Shown here: positions 47,820 through 59,939 of the stretch, in pieces
Layout: the number at the start of each line of letters is the position of its first letter
How positions within the stretch are numbered: position 1 is the stretch's first letter
DNA from: Acestrorhynchus altus
Lineage: Eukaryota; Chordata; Actinopteri; Characiformes; Acestrorhynchidae
Assembly (NCBI GenBank): GCA_034509495.1
Contig: CM067511.1
Location: 26,013,700-26,077,699, forward strand
Direction of reading: 5' to 3'
DNA: 64,000 nt
Notes under the pieces: generated by a model
The model's database searches: none
The model's input: only the letters and a program-made list of their open reading frames with translations
Told to the model about the DNA's origin: nothing
Position numbers and translations under genes: made by a program

Positions 47820-50254
47820 ATGGCGGAGAGCGGAGACCGCAGTGACGGTGAGAAACTTTAACGTTCGTGTTTTCCTCACTGCAGTGTTCAGTCAAATCAG
47901 ACGTGTTCTGGTTGTATGTGTGTCCTCACTGAGAGAGAACGTCACTAAACGGGCTGAGAGCAGGTCTTAATCCGGGTCCTGCAGAACCAAAGCCCGGGTT
48001 CTAGACTTCCCCTCCATTCACACCTGGTCCAGATAAAGAATTCCGGGGTTCTCAACCTTTTGCGTCTCACAGCTCTCCTGTTTAGAACCAGACAAAATAA
48101 CGACCCACGAGATGACAATTTTATTACATGATTACATTTTTATGATTATTTTTTTTACATATAATTTTTATTTTACATTTTATTTTAATTATTGTATTAA
48201 AATTTTAATTAGTATATTTTTAATTATATTACATTGTGAGTAATTTTATTTTATATTTTTATTTAAATTGAATGTATTTTAAAATTATTTTAATTATTTA
48301 ATCACAAGATTACTTGTTACTAATTTTACTAAGTGCTGATACTGAAATTGTGAATTATTTAAATATGGTACTATTTGTGCATTCATCTTTTTAAAATGTT
48401 TATAGCTTAAACAGAATTGATCTCAGTTGTCACTGACACTAAATCATTGGGTTTTTTTTTTACCCATTACTTTTATTATGTAAAGTGATTTTTTTTTTTT
48501 TTCAGCCCAGTATGGGCTACGGTCTCCCCCAGAGATGGACCACTAGAGTGCTTCATGGCCCACAGGTTGAGACAGCCTGAAATAGCTGACTAGCCCTTGC
48601 TGACATGGACTGGGTGTGTTGGCCGGCTATGACAGTGTTTAATGCTTTTCTCTGAGAATACAAATTGGTTGAAATGTTAATTGTTACCATTTTCATTTTG
48701 TTTTACGATTGTATTCATGTCAATCTTTCATACATTCCTGTTATTTCTGGGCTATTTAGAGAGCTAGGTAAGCAGGTACCTAACGTGAGGAATGATTAAC
48801 CAAATTCCTCCAACATATAACACAAATTTTGTTTAATTTCTGTCCAATGTGATTTCTCATGAAAAAGAATTTGAGCAAAGATTAAACTGAAGCTGAGTCT
48901 GGACCGTGAAGCACACTCTAGTGGTCCACAGGCCCATCCTCAAGTAGTCCGTAAATGGCTGGTAATGGCACTTTAAATCATTAGTCTACGTGAAAAAGAA
49001 ATAAAAATCAAACTAAACATTACCAGAAAAACACAATAACATTGCAGAAGTAACACAAGATGTAACAGAAGTATGGCAAGGTAAATTAAATATCCTCAGT
49101 TTGAGAATGCAGCCATAGACAGAGATGTAGAGATATCTTAAACATAGAAAGAATGGTGACTATTTACACTAAATTTGTGCTAAATGTTAACTTTACAATG
49201 GAGAACAAAAGTTACTGTTGAATAAAATAATTTTTGGAGCATTTCTCTTGGTTTAGTAATCATGAACTGTTCTTACAGTGTAAAGAGTAGCTACTGTGAG
49301 CAATAAAACAAATGGAGAAACTTGTTGTATATTGTTTTGTTTTTTTAAAATGGGTCAAAATTGATATTGCGCACACAGTGCTCATTTACTTCCCCAAAGC
49401 CCCCCCCCTTCAGATTTTTAGGCATCAGTACATAAACCATAGGCCAATAATTGATTTTTGTAATTAAAAAAAAAAATCCTTTTTAGACAGTTCTTTGACT
49501 GTTTTGGTGGGTTAATATTTGTGGATGACACTATATAGTACTAATTATTATTGTGACATTAGCTGTTGTTTTATTATTATTATTTTTTTTCTTCATTTCT
49601 TTTTTCCTTTCATTTACAGTGGGGACCTTGTCATCTGAAAATCTCAAGCTTTATGAGGCACAGTTCTTTGGGTTCACCCCACAGACCTGCATGATGAGGG
49701 TGAACAGTGCCTTTCAGGACTGTATGTATGAGATGTTGGTGGTCGTGGAGTCGGTGTTTGTGCGAAAGCTGTCCCAAGGGAAAGATCCTCCAGAGGAGCT
49801 TCAGCTTAAAACTAGAGAATGCACGCAGAAGCTGCTCCAATTCCTGCAGGAGCGCTTTAAGAAGCTGTCTAGTCGCATGGAAACTCTGCTGGTGAACAGT
49901 GTGCTCTCGGTTCCTGAAAATGTCCTGTTGCCTGAAGATGAGCTCCACAGGAAGTATCCACAGAGTAAGGAACAGCTTTTAAAGTTGGAGGCTTCAATCA
50001 CAGACCTGCAGCGTTCTTACCAGGCAGAGTTATGTGCCAAACAAGCACTGCTGGCTGAATTAGAGGAGCAGAGACAGACGCAGGAGCAGCTGGATGAGGT
50101 GCTGAGATGGATCGAGGAGCTGCGCTTGTCCTGGAAACAGGAAGGCATGGGAAACATTCATGAGAGCTTCCGCCATATGATTGACACTGTGAACCAACTG
50201 CAGAGCATTGTGGGGAAGATCAGAAAGAGGAGCAAATCTTTAGATGAAGTGTGA
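47820..50254 (+). CDS. mis12: MIS12 kinetochore complex component; 2 coding exons, 220 aa
   Basis: Subunit of the Mis12 complex (with Dsn1, Nsl1 and Pmf1/Nnf1) that links centromeric CENP-C/CENP-T to Ndc80 and Knl1 at kinetochores. Exon 1 at 47820-47847 encodes MAESGDRSD plus one base. Exon 2 at 49620-50254 (TGA) follows a TTTACAG acceptor and supplies VGTLSSENLKLYEAQFFGF onward. The Mis12 head LYEAQFFGFTPQTC, the LLPEDE motif and the coiled-coil block AELCAKQALLAELEEQ match human MIS12 (205 aa). Human has the coding sequence in one exon, so the short start exon adds about 15 residues. The start has G at -3 and G at +4. Exon 2 has an upstream in-frame ATG inside the intron (49553) that would encode a hydrophobic Phe run, an unlikely start. 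Confidence 0.95.
48040..48590. mobile_element. hAT-like MITE with AT-rich core in mis12 intron 1
   Basis: The left side reads GGTTCTCAACCTTTTGCGTC and the right side CCCACAGGTTGAGACAGCC, degenerate inverted ends. Between them is a strongly AT-rich core. The left phrase with CAGCTCTCCTGTTTAGAACC and the GACCACTAGAG phrase recur at 58258-58695. Confidence 0.55.
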
Positions 50255-50858
50255 GAGTCCTCTGTATGCTCTTGTGCCGTTTGTTGTTAATAGAAGCCCT
50301 ATACTGTTTGTGCATCCACTCTGCACACATGGCACTTCTTGAGATTTTGAATTAGTGCTGGCATGTAGCAATGCAGTGCTTCCACAAGGTGGAGCCAGTG
50401 ACTCTCCGACTGGAAATCATACTTTGAAATGCAGTGAGGTGTCCACAGCAAAGCATTGCATTTGTAAGCAACGGCATTCCTCACTGATATTTGAAATGCA
50501 GTCAAGTGATTCTGGGCAAGTGCGCGCACACAAGTTCATTGGTTATTCTGAATACACACTCTTCATAGATTCTGTTACTTTGAAGTTCAGTGTAATGAAT
50601 TCTGCACTTAGAAGAGAGTAAATTTCCCACAGGCCTAAACCTATGGGCTCTCTTTCTTTGTTCACAGTCAGAGGGCTCTTAGTGTAAATAAGGGTCAGTT
50701 CTGTTTGACTGTTCTTTTCCCATAGCCTGAAGGGAAAACATTTTGTACTCCAACTGTACATATTTTTATAGGATTTTGGATAAGCTGTTTTAGCTTATCT
50801 ATAATCACACTAGTTTTTAGACTGTTGCTCAGTTGTTCACTTGTCATATTCTGAAATC

Positions 50859-50864
50859 AATAAA
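50859..50864 (+). terminator. mis12: mis12 polyadenylation signal
   Basis: AATAAA lies 605 nt after the mis12 stop codon, giving a 3-prime UTR of about 630 nt. I saw no earlier AATAAA after the stop. Confidence 0.65.
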
Positions 50865-50889
50865 ATGACTATTAATCTGTATTAAGTGC

Positions 50890-52600
50890 TTAAGAAGTAA
50901 TTCAAGTCTTTGATTTTCCTGTTCTTTTTATAGTACTCAGAAACATGCCAATATTATTGTCCACACACAGTGCCATGTTGAACCATTTTTAAAGAGCACT
51001 GTAAAGAACTGCATCACCACTGTCCTGCAGATTGTTTTTTGTTTTGATATAATGTGACTCAGTTCTTCACATTAAATCAAAATGTCATGAGTGAATGAAA
51101 AATTCACTCTACACTGGGTTCTGTCATTGCCATTTTGGAGATGCAGTGCTGTTGCATTTTCAACAGTTCTTAAGCTTTTGGAAGAAACATTGAATCATTA
51201 ATGGTTCTTTTCAGCTGTAATAAGTGTTAATAACTGGTGCTTTTAGAAAAGAGACCATTTAAAGGTCTCCTTGACTGCATGATGCAGCTGTGGAAAACTG
51301 ATTAGGTTAGAAAACACTTGGATAGTTTTTTTTAAAGACTGATTTCTTTACAAATATGTTGTGTGCGGATATTTTTTCCCTCACTCATGCTGTTTTCTAA
51401 ATCAACAAAAATTTCTTTATAAATAATATTGTTGGGAGATATATTCACAACTGCCTCTTTTTGAGCAGCATCGCTGGGTGGACACAGTGCTCTGAGGAAA
51501 GCACAGGATCCTCAGCTCTGATGCATCAGCCAACAGATTCCTGTGCTGGTCAGCACAACTGTTGGAGTGATTGAGAAAGCATGGCCAGTGTTGTTCTATG
51601 GCTCCAGCTACTGATGGAGGAGAAGTGTGACCTGGGATTCAAAGTTCCTTGGGCTGTACAACCAGCGCCATAGTCAATGTGCCACTCAGAGCCAAATGTG
51701 TATCTTTTAAACATATTCTCACACTGTATGTAGCATAAACAACAGATTTGTCCAACATACAACTTTTTTGCTGATAAATGATACTATTTTGCTATTCCAA
51801 ACCTTAAAAAAGAAAAATTCAGTTATGCAGTGTCTGTAACTCCTTGACGAAATACAGAGGATTTTCCCTCTATTAAGTAGTGGTGAGTGGCGACCTTTCA
51901 AATGTTAACACTGATTGTTTGCCAAGGCAGTGGAATCTGGCTGCAGACCTCCACTGTGAGGCTCGCAGCAGTCTGGGACTCGTCTAATCTTTCCACACAT
52001 GAGATTTAAACTGTGTACCCCAAAATGTCTAAACACATTTGTACACAGCCTGTGCAATCTCCTTGGCAGTGGGTAGTCACTTAAATGGAACAAATTTCAC
52101 ATAAAAATTCATCTACAGTGACAGTACAGTGAGTACTGTGTTAAACCCCTTCAAAGAAGGAAGATCTGTCAAAATCAAGTGCATTGTTTGACCAATCGGA
52201 TATTGAGGTATGGGCAGCAGCTTAAGTTTGCCCTGTTGTGTGCTTGTCTTGAGGAATCTGTCATGGAATTGAACTGGGACATACAGTTTACCCTCAAGCT
52301 CCCATCAGGATCTGGTTGCTCCCTCAAGGCGGCCTCGATTGGCTTATTGATCTCCCATCTAACGGGAGAGACTGATCGTGGATGGGAGGATAAGGGGTAG
52401 CTCAGTCTTCCTCCTCATTGGCTTTTTCTTGATACTGGCAAGAAAGTGCATCTGATTTAGTCTTCCTGCTACCAGGGTGATAAGTCATGGAGAATCTGAA
52501 ACATGAAGAGAACAGAGGCCATCTGGCTAGAGTTGAGATATCAGGCTGTATGAAGATTTTCCAAATTTTTTATGATTAGTGCTTCCACATCAAAATGTCG
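50890..52600. other. Gene-free stretch downstream of mis12
   Basis: No exon structure or known transposon domain was recognised. The ORFs in it are under 75 codons and have no motif. Confidence 0.5.
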
Positions 52601-52620
52601 TCTTTAAAATATATGACATA

Positions 52621-52922
52621 CAGGGGTTGGACAATGAAACTGAAACACCTGTCAATTATGTGTGGGCTAAATTGGAGCAGCCAGTCTTCATTAATTGCAC
52701 CAGTAAGAGTCAGAGTGTGACGGTTCAATTAGCAGGTAAGAGCACAGACTTGCTCAAAATATTGCAATGCACACAACATTATGGGTGACATTCCAGAGTT
52801 CAAAAGAGGACAAATTGTTGGTGCACGTCTTGCTGGCGCATCTGTGACCAAGACAGAAAGTCTTTGTGATGTATCAAGAGCCACTGTATCCAGGGTAATG
52901 TCAGCACCACCAAGAAGGACGA
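52621..52922 (+). mobile_element. Truncated Tc1-like transposon (left end and helix-turn-helix)
   Basis: After a TA dinucleotide, the terminal sequence CAGGGGTTGGACAATGAAAC begins the element. At 52781 the transposase DNA-binding domain starts (IPEFKRGQIVGARLAGASVT then SLCDVSRATVSRVM, a Tc1 helix-turn-helix). The frame is lost at about 52920, and the catalytic part is absent. Confidence 0.85.
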
Positions 52923-53089
52923 ACTCATATCTTACACTTTCTTGTATATCTTGTGTTTTTGCTGCTGTGCCTCCAATGGTGATATATTACGTCATTGAGC
53001 TCTGTTCTTGTTTGTCTAAAGTTTTGTAATGCAAATGCTGCAGGTAGTGCATGTGTAACTAAACTCCAGGGGCCTCGATCCTCACTCGG

Positions 53090-53480
53090 GTCACTGTCTG
53101 TGAGGAGTTTCGTGTCTCCTCCCTGAGTTCTCTGGTTTCCTCCTGCCTCTGAAAATTGCACGTGGCATTGCTAAATTCTAAATTGCCCCCTAGGTGTGGG
53201 GTACACTGTGATGGACTGGCGCCCTGTCCAGGGGATATTCCAGGCCTGCACTTGATGATTCAGTGAATACAAATAATAAACATTGAGGCTTTGTTGAATA
53301 TATAGCAACAAGACTATAATAATAGATGGTCTACTGCACTGCTGGACCACCAGTTGTGAGTGTGCATGTGACTGTGTGTATTATCCTGCATTGGACTGGC
53401 TCCCTGTCCAGGGGATATTCCAGGCCTGCACACAATGATTCCAGGTGGGCTCTGGATCAACCATGGCCCTATTCAGGAAG
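53090..53480 (+). repeat. Two tails of a ubiquitous fish repeat, 180 bp apart
   Basis: The first copy includes CTCTGGTTTCCTCCTGCCTC, CTAAATTGCCCCCTAGGTGT and GATGGACTGGCGCCCTGTCC. The second repeats TTGGACTGGCTCCCTGTCC (53391-53409) and the following CAGGGGATATTCCAGGCCTGCAC. The shared block recurs exactly 180 bp later. It is a very common teleost interspersed repeat, but I am unsure of its class. Confidence 0.7.
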
Positions 53481-53499
53481 AAGCAGATAAGATACTGAC

Positions 53500-54350
53500 T
53501 GATCACTAATCCAAAATCTTTGTAGTTCACCAAGTATATCTTGAGACAGTTTCTGCATGCAGTTCAGCACCTAAAGTCCAGAGGCTGTTAATTCTTAAAA
53601 ATAACAATAAATACATAAAAATTGTACATCATTGTTATTTTCATTGGTTATTAACATAATTTATATATTAATTTCATTTGTTTATGGTATGTTTGTGGTA
53701 TCAATAGCTGAAAACATCAAAATGAATCTGAACTAAACTAAATGAATCAGATTTCAGATCCGGAATAATAATTGTAAATATTCACCCGTTAAGGAGAAAC
53801 TTCTTTCTAAAACCCACATAAGAAGTTTTCTTGGATGCACCAATGTTTTCTTATCCCTTGTGCCATCATGAGGATCATCTGTCTTGCAGATGCAGGAGGA
53901 GGAGGAGTCAACATTTCTCATTCAGAGAAATATCTTTTCTCATGTGCTTTGCTGGATTATTTGTTATTTGCTGAAACGGATCATTTGTCTAGAGACCCAC
54001 TGCTAAAAAATACAAGAATTGAAGATAATAAAATAAAGTGAGGCACCACTGCCTAATTACTGCTGTATCAGAGATTCTGATTCTATTTCAGTTCAATATA
54101 AATTTGGATGACCTATTAATTCCAATGATCTGCAGGAGGCGCTGTCTATATGTGCTAAGCATTGCTTACCAGACTGCAATACATGTTGGCCTGCCCTGAT
54201 AAATGATTTAAAACAGAAGGAGTGAAGTGTGTTTGTGTGTGTGTGTGTAGGCAGAATGTAGTGAGTGGGCACTGACAATATTTCAGGCAATCCACTCTTG
54301 GTCTATAAGAAATAATTTCCTCCACATAAGTGAGATGAGTTATTCAGTGG
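53500..54350. other. Gene-free stretch with short GT run
   Basis: No gene recognised. A GTGTGTGTGT run lies at about 54229-54249. Confidence 0.4.
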
Positions 54351-54354
54351 AACC

Positions 54355-54550
54355 AGTGAAGCAGTGGAGCAGTGGAACTGTGTTCTCTGGAATGATGATG
54401 TTCCGGCCAATACGTTTGGGTTGAGTTGGTGAATTGGGGAAGGGGTGGTGATCAAACATCCTCACTAGAGCTTAGACTCATAATTTGAGAAGAATCTATG
54501 CATTAGCAGGTGCACCAGTACTTCTGTTCTTATATTGCATGTGAACATTC
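54355..54550 (-). mobile_element. Tc1-type MITE (CTATATGGAC family), copy 5, partial
   Basis: It has GTGGAGCAGTGGAACTGTGT then TCTCTGGAATGATGATGTTC, and later GGGTGGTGATCAAACATCC. This is the reverse-orientation core shared with copy 4. Confidence 0.65.
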
Positions 54551-54559
54551 ACTGGTGGT

Positions 54560-57130
54560 TTTGGATAGTAAATAAAATGGCTTTATTAGTGTTGTGAGCA
54601 TCCCTAACCCCTGGTTCTTCTGACCATTACAATAAAGAAATCTATTCATTTCTTTGAAACCACTCTGAATGATTATTTTTACCTCTCAATTATTCAATAA
54701 TGAAGAAGAAACTGCTGCTATCACATCATTTCTCCATCATAAGTTGGCAGATAACTGCCTCAATTTTTATTAGACCATGTACCACCCATAATCAAATTAA
54801 AACTTAAAGGCACCACGGATCAGTAGCACATTTACTTACACAGTAGGCAAAACTGGGTTATATAACTGCTTATCCAACATCCGAACATACAAAACAGGAA
54901 TTCCATAAAATTAAGCTTTTTTACACTTGAAACTTCTGAGCCTTCTCCATTTCAAACTAGGGATGCATCATATTTTTTTTTTTTTTGCTGAAACCAAAAC
55001 CAAACATATTCTTAATACCAAACTGGTTTTTATTCTTAATCCATGCTGGTTACAACACGATTATGTGTCATCATAAACATCATTGTTCCTCATCGAAATT
55101 GCCATTTTCAGTCAAATAATTTCAGTTGCTGAATATTTGAATATTAAATAGAATATTAGTCTGAGTTCTGATTTGTTATGAAGCTTCTATGACTTTAGCC
55201 TCATAGATCTAGTGAAAACTGAACTAAACTAGTAAAGGCATATTTCAGACAACAGATACTGGTCTGAAGGTCTTATTGGATTATGTAGATTTTATTTTTT
55301 GTTGCCAAAAAAGAGATTAAATGTGCAACAAACCCTGCAAGAAATATCACACTAACATATGGAGGGTCTCGCCTCATAGGCTGGATTTTTGGCATCTTTT
55401 TCTTGATCTCCGGGAAGTCAGCATGCCTGACCTCCAGGGTTATCCAAGACTCTCTGTTCCCACCCCTGTCCATGAAAATTGTATCAAAATTCAAATTACA
55501 TGCCACTGCCCTAGACTGTCATCCTGCTGCAGCTTGAACCTTCATTAGTAAATACTGGGGTTGTAGATTTGGTTTGATAAGACAGGAAACAATCACTGGT
55601 CGGCAGTAAAGTCATTAATAAACAAAATGATTTAAACGAGAGTTGTCATATTCCCAAACCTAATGCTGTCTATATACAATTGAAATATGAAAGCAAGCAC
55701 AAATATCCGGAATCATGATGAATACCTAATGATGTACTTTCTGACACACATTCAGTGGAGAAATTTAAAGAGAATGCGTATTTATCTTGACATATTAGAA
55801 TAATAATAGTTCATTAAACACTGTTGTGTCCATCTTTAACAGAAAATCCAGATCCTAATCAGAGGTGGGAACATTTTACAACAGTTTTAACTTGTTATAT
55901 TTACAATCCCAAAATGTACACTAGGGAAAGCCCTAGTCAAAGCTGGTGCAGCAGTAAAACACGACGACATCTTTGGGAGAAAATTATGTTGTTGACACTG
56001 GAGAGCAGCACACCACCACCATATTGTTTTGGAATATGGGTTGTGAAATGACCTGCACCTAATCCCATGACAATCAGCCATAAATTTCACAGATGTCCTG
56101 TACTAAAATTACTTTACTCCACCTCACCAGGTAAAGCTAATCCCGTCCAAACAGGGCTTTAGATGCTCTGAAAACAGTTACCAGCAACCAGTTGGATTTT
56201 TCCTGCAGGAAACAAGTCTACTTACATCCCTGTTTGTTTCAAAATGAAACAGATTATCCTTCTACAATAAGAATAATCTACAGCTTTTATTGTCTGGTTG
56301 ACATCACTATGATGGGCTCACAGGAACTGTTACAGCAATATTTTAGTTTTAACAGCATGGAAAACGCTAATTGCATTTAATTATCAAGCAGAAGAATCTT
56401 TAAACCTTGCCCCTATTTGCATCCCAGTTCTAACTGGTAAAATGGGATTAGTAAACTCAGTAGAAATGACTGAGAAGGAGTGGCAGCACTGCCATCTCCT
56501 CCAGAAACATGTGAGTACTTCATAGGTTGACCACTTATACAGTATCAGAGGATGATAAGCAATCTTATAACCTATTAGTGATGATGAAAATTTAGTTTGA
56601 AAAGAAGCACACTATGCTCAAAGTGGACTGAACCAGCCTGTACGCACCCTCGCACACAGCCTGCAAAAGTGCATGGCCGTTAGGACAGTTTTGAAAATTT
56701 GCCACAGACTTGAACAACCCAAGATGTCCGTGCCATTCACAACGGAACTAAATGCCTCTTCAACCACCTCAGTACTGAGAAATCCAGCTAAGTACTCATT
56801 TTCCAGAGGATATGAGGTAATATTTACCCACTTGTTGATGCATATGGGACTAATATAACCTGAGGTTATTTTTATTGCTCATTTTACAGAAGACAGAATA
56901 GTCCAGAATTTCTACCAGCACAGTGAGTTCTGATGATGGACATGGCACATTCGGATGTGACTAAAATACTTTACCCCTCCTCCCCATGTCGAACTGGTCC
57001 TGTGCAAAGAGGGCTGAAACTGATTGTAAATGGACAAGGTGTTTGAAAACTGGTCATATAGGCAAAACCATATGATTGTAACCAGCTCTTGACCTACTTA
57101 GTTTATGTTGCATTTCATTTTGGTAATGAT
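54560..57130. other. Gene-free stretch
   Basis: No exon chain, transposase or RNA gene was recognised. A poly-T run lies at about 54971-54986. A minus-strand frame at 55273-55506 looks mildly protein-like but has no partner exons that I could find. Confidence 0.45.
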
Positions 57131-57137
57131 TGATCAT

Positions 57138-57368
57138 GCTGGTTGACCAGCTTGTTCTTTCTGGTTGTGGTGGTTGACCAGTTTGGTCATGCTGCTCAAT
57201 TAGATTGGTGAAGTTGGCCATGTTGTTCAGTCAACTTAGTCAAGCTTCCTCATACTGTTTGTCTTGGTCAGGTTGACCATGTTTGTAGACCAGTTCAATC
57301 ATCAAACATAATTTATGCTGGTCAAGAACAAAGCTGATCAACCAGCTTAACCAGCATGAGCTGGCCAG
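57138..57368. repeat. Degenerate inverted-repeat array of TGCTGGTTGACCAG units
   Basis: Many imperfect copies of a 14-20 bp unit around ATGCTGGTTGACCAGC occupy 230 bp. The left part is in one orientation (ATCATGCTGGTTGACCAGCT, 57131-57152) and the right part in reverse (GATCAACCAGCTTAACCAGC, about 57335-57354), so the block can fold into a long imperfect hairpin. The class is unknown; it may be a palindromic MITE or an amplified minisatellite. Confidence 0.75.
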
Positions 57369-57369
57369 A

Positions 57370-58250
57370 CTGTTTTTTTGTGATATTTTTTTGCAGGGTT
57401 TTTTCAATGGAATTCACACATAACTGAGCATCAGTCAGATGCAAAGTCAAAAGGCACCAGTTTGATTTCTACCAGCGAATCAGTGAGTAAATTTTATTCA
57501 ACTTTTGGAAGAAATCATTTATGTTATGTAGATTCAGTATCATCTGACTTCAGATCAACCCACCATGAGCCACTTGCTGGGAGTACTAAATAAAACATGC
57601 TCCACTGCCTCGAGAACCATAAGCTCTGCCTGTGCAAGACCATCCAAGAGCAGAAGACGTTAGTTCAAAGCCTTCAGCAATTTTTAATTCTCTGTGCTGG
57701 AGACAGAGGGTCTGAGAAAGTCTAAGATGGACTGCTATCCTGGGCAAAGCTCAAAGCAGGGGGAGCCATATTTCTTCACAATCATTATGACTTGAAGTTG
57801 CTCCTTAGTTTCTCTGATCCAGAGAATAACTGGTGTGACATATATCTAAAATGTCAGAGACCAGTCAAATGGAACATCTGACAGTCAGTACAGACTCTTG
57901 AAGCATCACATGACTCATCTACTGAGGCACTAGATGTAGCCAGACTCAATCAATAATGCATATAGATTTAGTACATATTTTAAGTAGGTCTGGAGGCCCT
58001 TAATTAAAGCAGGGAACAAACCTGTTGAAAGAACTGCAATCTGTTTTTCATGGCAAATGTTTTCAGCTGCTGGCTCATCAGCATTCAAAAAGAGGGAGCA
58101 TTGCATTCAAAGGTTCTTTAGGCAAGGCACAGATTATGTATTGAAACACAACCTAGAACAACCCTTTTGAATGCTCATTGTAGTCTCTAGGTAGCACCAG
58201 ATTTTTGGTGATCCTTCAGGATCTAAATACTTAAATGGATTGGCTTTCTG
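57370..58250. other. Gene-free stretch
   Basis: No gene or recognised repeat. Confidence 0.4.
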
Positions 58251-58257
58251 GAAGCAA

Positions 58258-58695
58258 TCTTCTCAACCTTTTTCACCTCACAGCCCACCTGTTTATAACA
58301 AGAAAGCGTAATGACCCACAAGAAAACTTTTTTTAAAAAACGTTTTTGTGAAAAATTGTTTTTCAATTTTATTTCTCAATTGCTGACACTCAAAATAAGA
58401 ATTGAGAATTAACCAATGACAATGGATTCAAAAATAGCATATCTTCATGTCCCAAATGTACCTCCTAAAACTGAACAGAAAAGGCATGCTGCTAACACCA
58501 GAAACATCTAGTTGCAAAATGTGCTTTCACATCATATTTGATATAGTCTGGGTTGTATTTGCAGATAATTTTTGACTTTTATGATTTTATGATTTTATGA
58601 AGTGTCAGGGCCAATTTGGACTACTGTCTCCACTTAAGGATGGGTTGGTGGACCACTAGAGAGTCCACTGTCCACTGGTTGAAAAATTCTGTTCT
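58258..58695. mobile_element. hAT-like MITE
   Basis: The left side reads TTCTCAACCTTTTTCACCTC and the right side CCACTGGTTGAAAAATTCTG, degenerate inverted ends of the CAGTGGTTCTCAACC type. It shares GGACCACTAGAG and CACAGC-CCACCTGTTTATAA phrases with 48040-48590. A triple TTTTATGA repeat lies at about 58577-58601. Confidence 0.6.
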
Positions 58696-58699
58696 CTAG

Positions 58700-59930
58700 A
58701 TGTTAAAAGTAGTCATTAACATTAGGCATTATGTGGCTACTGCTGCTTTACAAGATGTTGTGCTACAAGACATTCGTGACATTTTAGGCTGGACTTGTTA
58801 CTTTTATTCTTCATCCTCTCCGAAATATCCAGTCCAACATGCTCCCCATCCTTCTCAGCCAGCTGCCTTGCTCTCTGTTGACTGGACATGTCCAACAGGG
58901 GACAGGTTTAGAAATCTGTACAACATAACCTCAGGTTGCTTCTTCAGCATCTTCTTCATTGTCCATTTTCAAGTCACTTGTCTATTTTTCAAGTCACTTC
59001 TATTTGTACAGCTTGGCAGTCATGTGGTGTCATTGTAGTGTCGGCGTCTAACCAAATAACTTTTTGGATGAGGAACAGTAAAAGACAGCCAACCAGAACA
59101 GAGCTCATTCACATATCCGTCTTAAAGTAACATTAATGAGAGAGGCCTGATCAATGCGAAGGAACAAAGTGAGGTTGGAATATGGTAACGTAAAAATTCA
59201 ATATGACTGTTCAGGTTCACGAAGCCACACAAAGACATGTGAAGAGAACTAAATGAAATAAACAGAAATGTAGGAGATTGGCCCTTTAACCCTTAGGAGT
59301 TGTAGATCACACCAGCGTGAGCAAACCGTGGAAGGTTCTAGACATTGATGCATGGAAATAAAGCAATTCTGAACATCACAGTAAACTTGCATCAAAAATA
59401 CCTGAAAAGTCATACTAGTTCATATTTAATATTCATAGACCAAGTAGAAACTGACATAGCATATTCCAAAGGGAGGTGTGGGTGTACAGTGACTGGAGGA
59501 GAGAGTGAGAGAAATACAGAGACACTGCACTTATAGTATTGAGTTTTGAGCAGGGGCATTGCACTGAACCTACAATAAAGAGTACTTTAATGTAATGCTG
59601 TAATGCTCTACTCTAGGCTGTGCTGAGGTTCGTGACTAACTGCACTATGTAACCTTAGTGAAATTGGCAGGAGAGCACAAGCTGAACACCTCAATGGTGT
59701 TGACACATGAATCAAGGGGGTGCGATCAATTCACCAGCAATGACTCATTTTGAACACTTACACAGCCTATGCAAGGTTACTACACACAACAGGATTTGTA
59801 GATGTGGAAGCTAAATAAGAAATGTGCTAACATGCCAAAAAGGCACCTAAAGGCATAATAAACTTCAAATGCACACTTACTGAACTAAAGTGCAAGTTCA
59901 AACACCTGGATTTTGCTACCCCTGCTTGGC
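58700..59930. other. Gene-free stretch
   Basis: One 112-codon ORF (58700-59038) has no motif or splice partners. No repeat was recognised. Confidence 0.4.
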
Positions 59931-59939
59931 TGCTATCCA

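Noticed and set aside
49553..49619. mis12 start at the ATG at 49553
   Set aside because: It would begin inside the intron and encode a long hydrophobic Phe run ahead of the acceptor. The spliced start at 47820 is better supported.
55273..55506. Minus-strand frame with GGNRESWITLEVRHADFPEI
   Set aside because: It looks mildly protein-like, but no flanking exon chain or recognisable family could be found.
58700..59038. 112-codon ORF
   Set aside because: There is no motif, no splice signals in frame and no neighbouring exons; composition fits chance.
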